In this document: positions 58,406 to 59,429 of the stretch, in pieces
Numbering within the stretch: position 1 is the first letter of the stretch
Layout: every line of letters starts with the position of its first letter
Source of the DNA: JAQXGO01 sp045592445
GTDB lineage: Bacteria > Bacillota > Clostridia > UMGS1883 > UMGS1540
Length of the DNA stretch: 59,429 nt
NCBI GenBank assembly: GCA_045592445.1
Contig: JAZNUV010000004.1
Coordinates: forward strand, 1 to 59,429
Direction: 5' to 3'
Notes under the pieces: model-generated
What the model saw: the letters and a program-made list of their open reading frames with translations, nothing else
What the model was told of the DNA's origin: nothing
Database searches by the model: none
Position numbers and translations under genes: made by a program

Positions 58406-59029
58406 TTATGCGTAAACCTCCTCCAATTTTTCGACGGCGTTTTGCGCAATAATCAGCTTATCGGATTTCAAAATGTCATATACATTCAGCATTCCGACAT
58501 AGGAAACTTCTACGCCGTACATATTTCTTGCGGACAAATAGAGGTTATCGTTTTTATCGCAGGTCACAATGAGTGCTTTGCCTGAAACGCCGAGGTCCTG
58601 CATCATTTGTGCAACCCTCTTTGTTTTGATTTCCGCAAGCTCAAGCTTATCAATTACCATGATTTCGCTATCCTGTACCTTGGCGCTAAGTGCGGAACGC
58701 ATTGCAACATCCTTAACCTTTTTGTTTACAGAGAAACCATAGTCTCTCGGCTTCGGCGCAAAAATGATACCGCCTTTAATCCACTGTGCCGCACGCGTGC
58801 TGCCCTGTCTTGCGCGGCCTGTTCCCTTCTGTCTGAAAGGCTTAGCTCCGCCGCCGGCAACTTCCGACCGGGTTTTTGCACTCTGCGTGCCCTGTCTTTG
58901 ATTTGCAAGATAATTGACGACAACGGTGTGCAGAACCGATTTATTTACTTCCTGACCAAAAACGGCATCGGACAATGTAATCTCGCCTGCGCGGCTGCCA
59001 TCCATTTTATATACATCTGTTTTAGGCAT
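58406..59029 (-). CDS. rplD: 50S ribosomal protein L4
   Basis: A 207-residue L4 (Firmicutes length) with the tunnel loop KTRSEVAGGGAKPFRQKGTG and RARQGSTRAAQWIKGGIIFAPK. It ends 2 bp before the rplW start. Confidence 0.97.
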   Translation of the reverse strand: MPKTDVYKMDGSRAGEITLSDAVFGQEVNKSVLHTVVVNYLANQRQGTQSAKTRSEVAGGGAKPFRQKGTGRARQGSTRAAQWIKGGIIFAPKPRDYGFSVNKKVKDVAMRSALSAKVQDSEIMVIDKLELAEIKTKRVAQMMQDLGVSGKALIVTCDKNDNLYLSARNMYGVEVSYVGMLNVYDILKSDKLIIAQNAVEKLEEVYA

Positions 59030-59056
59030 GTTAAATCCTCCTTCCCTGGTAATCCA

Positions 59057-59429
59057 TTATTTCTTTACTGTATCCTTGACTGCAACAATGCCACCACGAG
59101 GGCCAGGCACTGCGCCTTTGATGAGAAGGAGATTTCTTTCGGAATCTACCTTCACAATATCCAAGTTTTGCACCGTTACACGGTCAACACCCATGTGTCC
59201 AGGGAGCTTTTTGCCCTTCATTACCTTAGACGGTGTAGAACAAGCACCCATAGAACCGGGGCCGCGATGATATTTGGAACCGTGAGCCATAGGACCGCGA
59301 TGTGTTCCAAATCTTTTAACGGTACCTGCGTAACCGTGACCTTTTGATGTACCTGTTACGTCGATTTTGTCGCCTTCTGCGAAAGCATCAACTGTGATAA
59401 CATCACCAAGGTTTAATTCTGCAGCGTTT
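59057..59429 (-). CDS. rplC: 50S ribosomal protein L3 (partial, runs off the right edge)
   Basis: The C-terminal ~123 residues of L3 are present. The frame is open to the edge and reads LNLGDVITVDAFAEGDKIDV, GTSKGHGYAGTVKRFGTHRG, then GSKYHRGPGSMGACSTPSKV and KLPGHMGVDRVTVQNLDIVK. Its N-terminus, and probably rpsJ (S10) before it, lie outside to the right. Confidence 0.96.
   Translation of the reverse strand, partial: NAAELNLGDVITVDAFAEGDKIDVTGTSKGHGYAGTVKRFGTHRGPMAHGSKYHRGPGSMGACSTPSKVMKGKKLPGHMGVDRVTVQNLDIVKVDSERNLLLIKGAVPGPRGGIVAVKDTVKK

Overview
The window looks like part of the chromosome of an anaerobic, endospore-forming member of the Clostridia (Firmicutes). Signs of spore formation are an alpha/beta-type small acid-soluble spore protein, the cortex-lytic enzyme SleB, GerW and a LysM/M14 spore-type peptidase. 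Other Firmicutes marks are a tryptophan T-box leader, TagO/MnaA, FakA with an Asp23-like partner, and near-consensus sigma-A promoters with 17-18 bp spacers. A multidomain flavodiiron oxygen reductase and LuxS fit an anaerobe. No marker here fixes the genus.

Layout. 1-350: two tandem, UP-element-rich promoters fire leftward off the edge into what reads as an rRNA operon leader; this may be why the contig starts here. 355-10958 (+): a protein O-mannosylation-like pair (GT-C/PMT enzyme plus polyprenyl-phosphate GT2), hpf, an SASP overlapping queG, a CBS protein, htpG with a promoter nested between the arms of an 18-bp perfect inverted repeat, glmM and an M24 peptidase. 11010-16997: alternating strands with flavodiiron protein, membrane acyltransferase, a 55-residue ORF with luxS, the spore-type peptidase and cysK. 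17279-33167 (-): fakA/Asp23/YhaN/YhaO, rpmE, a purB-proS-kinase-kinase operon, a lysA-protease-scpA-scpB-DUF2953-gerW operon, and sleB with a 56-residue companion. 33255-39842 (-): mnaA-tagO-trpS-aminotransferase, then a DtxR regulator and TrpB2 behind a Trp T-box. 39873-44310: an AraC regulator divergent from a TAXI-type TRAP transporter. 44360-44690: an AT-rich patch with an unexplained inverted repeat. 44777-59429 (-): the S10-spc-alpha ribosomal supercluster from rplQ back to a partial rplC.

The rRNA promoters and the ribosomal protein cluster both read leftward, so the minus strand is probably the leading strand. Several genes are only 37-75 residues long: rpmJ, rpmD, rpmE, ORF55, ORF56, the Cys-rich protein and the SASP. 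No CRISPR array, intact insertion sequence, tRNA gene or prophage was seen. The most interesting non-coding signals are the htpG inverted repeat, the shared motif in the divergent AraC/TAXI promoters, the palindromes inside the rpmE and flavodiiron promoters, and the 44.4-44.7 kb patch.
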